Source: Erwinia sp. S63 (GTDB lineage Bacteria > Pseudomonadota > Gammaproteobacteria > Enterobacterales > Enterobacteriaceae). From it: 35,830 bases of DNA. The stretch spans positions 1 through 35,830 of the forward strand of contig NZ_JACVUP010000029.1 in assembly GCF_016625195.1 (NCBI RefSeq), written 5' to 3'. Both the position numbers and the translations under genes were made by a program. This document shows positions 35,394-35,830 of this stretch, one piece after another (positions within the stretch are counted from its first letter, which is position 1; each line of letters starts with the position of its first letter). The notes beneath the pieces are model-generated. The model made no database searches, was not told the origin of the DNA, and saw nothing but the letters and a program-made list of their open reading frames with translations.

Positions 35394-35721
35394 GAAGATT
35401 CCTTTCAGTGGAAAGGAGTATCATCGGCACTCCTCAGCCTGACATTAGCGACATTTCCTTTAAAATTTGGACAACATGCGTTGCCAACCATTCTAAGCTG
35501 TCACGCTTATCCCATGACCTGAGCTCCGGCACCGAACTGACTTGACTGAACTCATGAGTTTTGCAAACTTCTGCTTTGTGCCAGGAGCGGACATATTACA
35601 TATTCAGTACCACATCAGGGTAACTGCTGTTTTCCTTAAAATTTGAATTCATATGAAGGAAACGTTCGCGATTCACAATCATCTACTCGGAGTGTTTGAT
35701 AGAATTTTAGCGGGGCTTTGA
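35394..35721. other. 328-nt intergenic region with leader hairpins
   Basis: AT-rich spacer between divergent genes. Next to the lipoprotein start it holds TCCTTTC/GAAAGGA (35400-35406 with 35411-35417, loop AGTG) and the overlapping AGGAGT/ACTCCT pair (35414-35419 with 35429-35434). Two near-identical stretches, TTTCCTTTAAAATTTG (35454-35469) and TTTCCTTAAAATTTG (35631-35645), lie 177 nt apart. No gene is supported here. Confidence 0.6.
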
Positions 35722-35830
35722 ATGCGTCTTTTCCATTTCAGCGATAATCCGGACATCACTATATTCAAACCTCGCCCATTAAGGGTTCATGTTGATCGAC
35801 CTGTTGGACAGGAGTGGCTGAACGGTTCTC
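35722..35830 (+). CDS. N-terminal part of an uncharacterised protein, cut by the window end
   Basis: ATG 35722 opens a frame that runs to the window end: MRLFHFSDNPDITIFKPRP, then LRVHVDRPVGQEWLNG. The start MRLFHFSD followed by a proline- and basic-rich stretch ending in Trp-Leu-Asn-Gly resembles small uncharacterised proteins of the DUF6886 type. GGGG seven bases upstream is a weak ribosome site. Only 36 codons are visible, so the assignment is tentative. Confidence 0.5.
   Translation, partial: MRLFHFSDNPDITIFKPRPLRVHVDRPVGQEWLNGS

Overview
The window looks like accessory DNA of a gamma-proteobacterium of the Enterobacterales, most likely Erwiniaceae (Pantoea/Erwinia). Two things point there: a thiOSGF thiamine block of the kind known from Erwinia plasmid pEA29 and the large Pantoea plasmids (LPP-1 type), and proteins recognisably close to E. 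coli FepB, EntS, EntF, YbdZ and Fes. The plasmid location is an inference; no replication or partition gene lies in the window.

Layout. (1) 1-460: frameshifted remnant of a GlcG/HbpS-family gene with a terminator. (2) 660-6180: a thiamine operon on the + strand. A TPP-riboswitch-like leader with a conserved 3' half but a degenerate 5' half precedes thiO-thiS-thiG-thiF, then a three-gene ABC importer (ThiZ/ThiX/ThiY-like) for a pyrimidine precursor. Together they make the thiazole moiety by the glycine-oxidase route and import the pyrimidine moiety. (3) 6180-6460: a G-poor spacer with two heptamer tandem repeats and a Fur-box promoter. (4) 6462-21310: a catechol siderophore locus. The order fepB><entS-NRPS-mbtH-fes<>receptor is the E. 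coli ent/fep order with fepE and fepCGD missing. EntF is expanded to a 2794-residue enzyme, C-A-T-E-C-A-T-TE. The first A domain has an acid-rich pocket, which suggests a cationic amino acid made D by the E domain; the second is EntF-like, for serine. The predicted product is of the chrysobactin/trivanchrobactin type: DHB-D-(Lys/Arg/Orn)-L-Ser, possibly a cyclic trimer. The receptor is a FhuA/FoxA/Fct-like type, not FepA. DHB synthesis genes and the inner-membrane FepDGC permease are absent and must be supplied from elsewhere.

(5) 21461-26780: a lipoprotein, a LysE-family exporter, a DUF1275 membrane protein, an OafA-type SGNH acyltransferase, a 50-codon remnant of an XRE antitoxin-like regulator, and a methyltransferase. 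(6) 26839-33551: a hypothetical protein, then two LysR-regulated metabolic units (SDR + MFS transporter; LLM-family flavin monooxygenase) with a 62-residue unknown protein between them. (7) 33737-35830: a secreted protein with YD-like repeats, a lipoprotein whose ribosome site lies in a hairpin, and the start of a further gene cut by the window end.

The most notable points are the expanded EntF in a shortened ent cluster, the decayed-looking TPP aptamer, a ThiF-rhodanese fusion without the zinc cysteines, the tandem duplication of the fepB 3' end, and the heptamer repeats. No tRNA, rRNA, CRISPR array or complete insertion sequence was seen.
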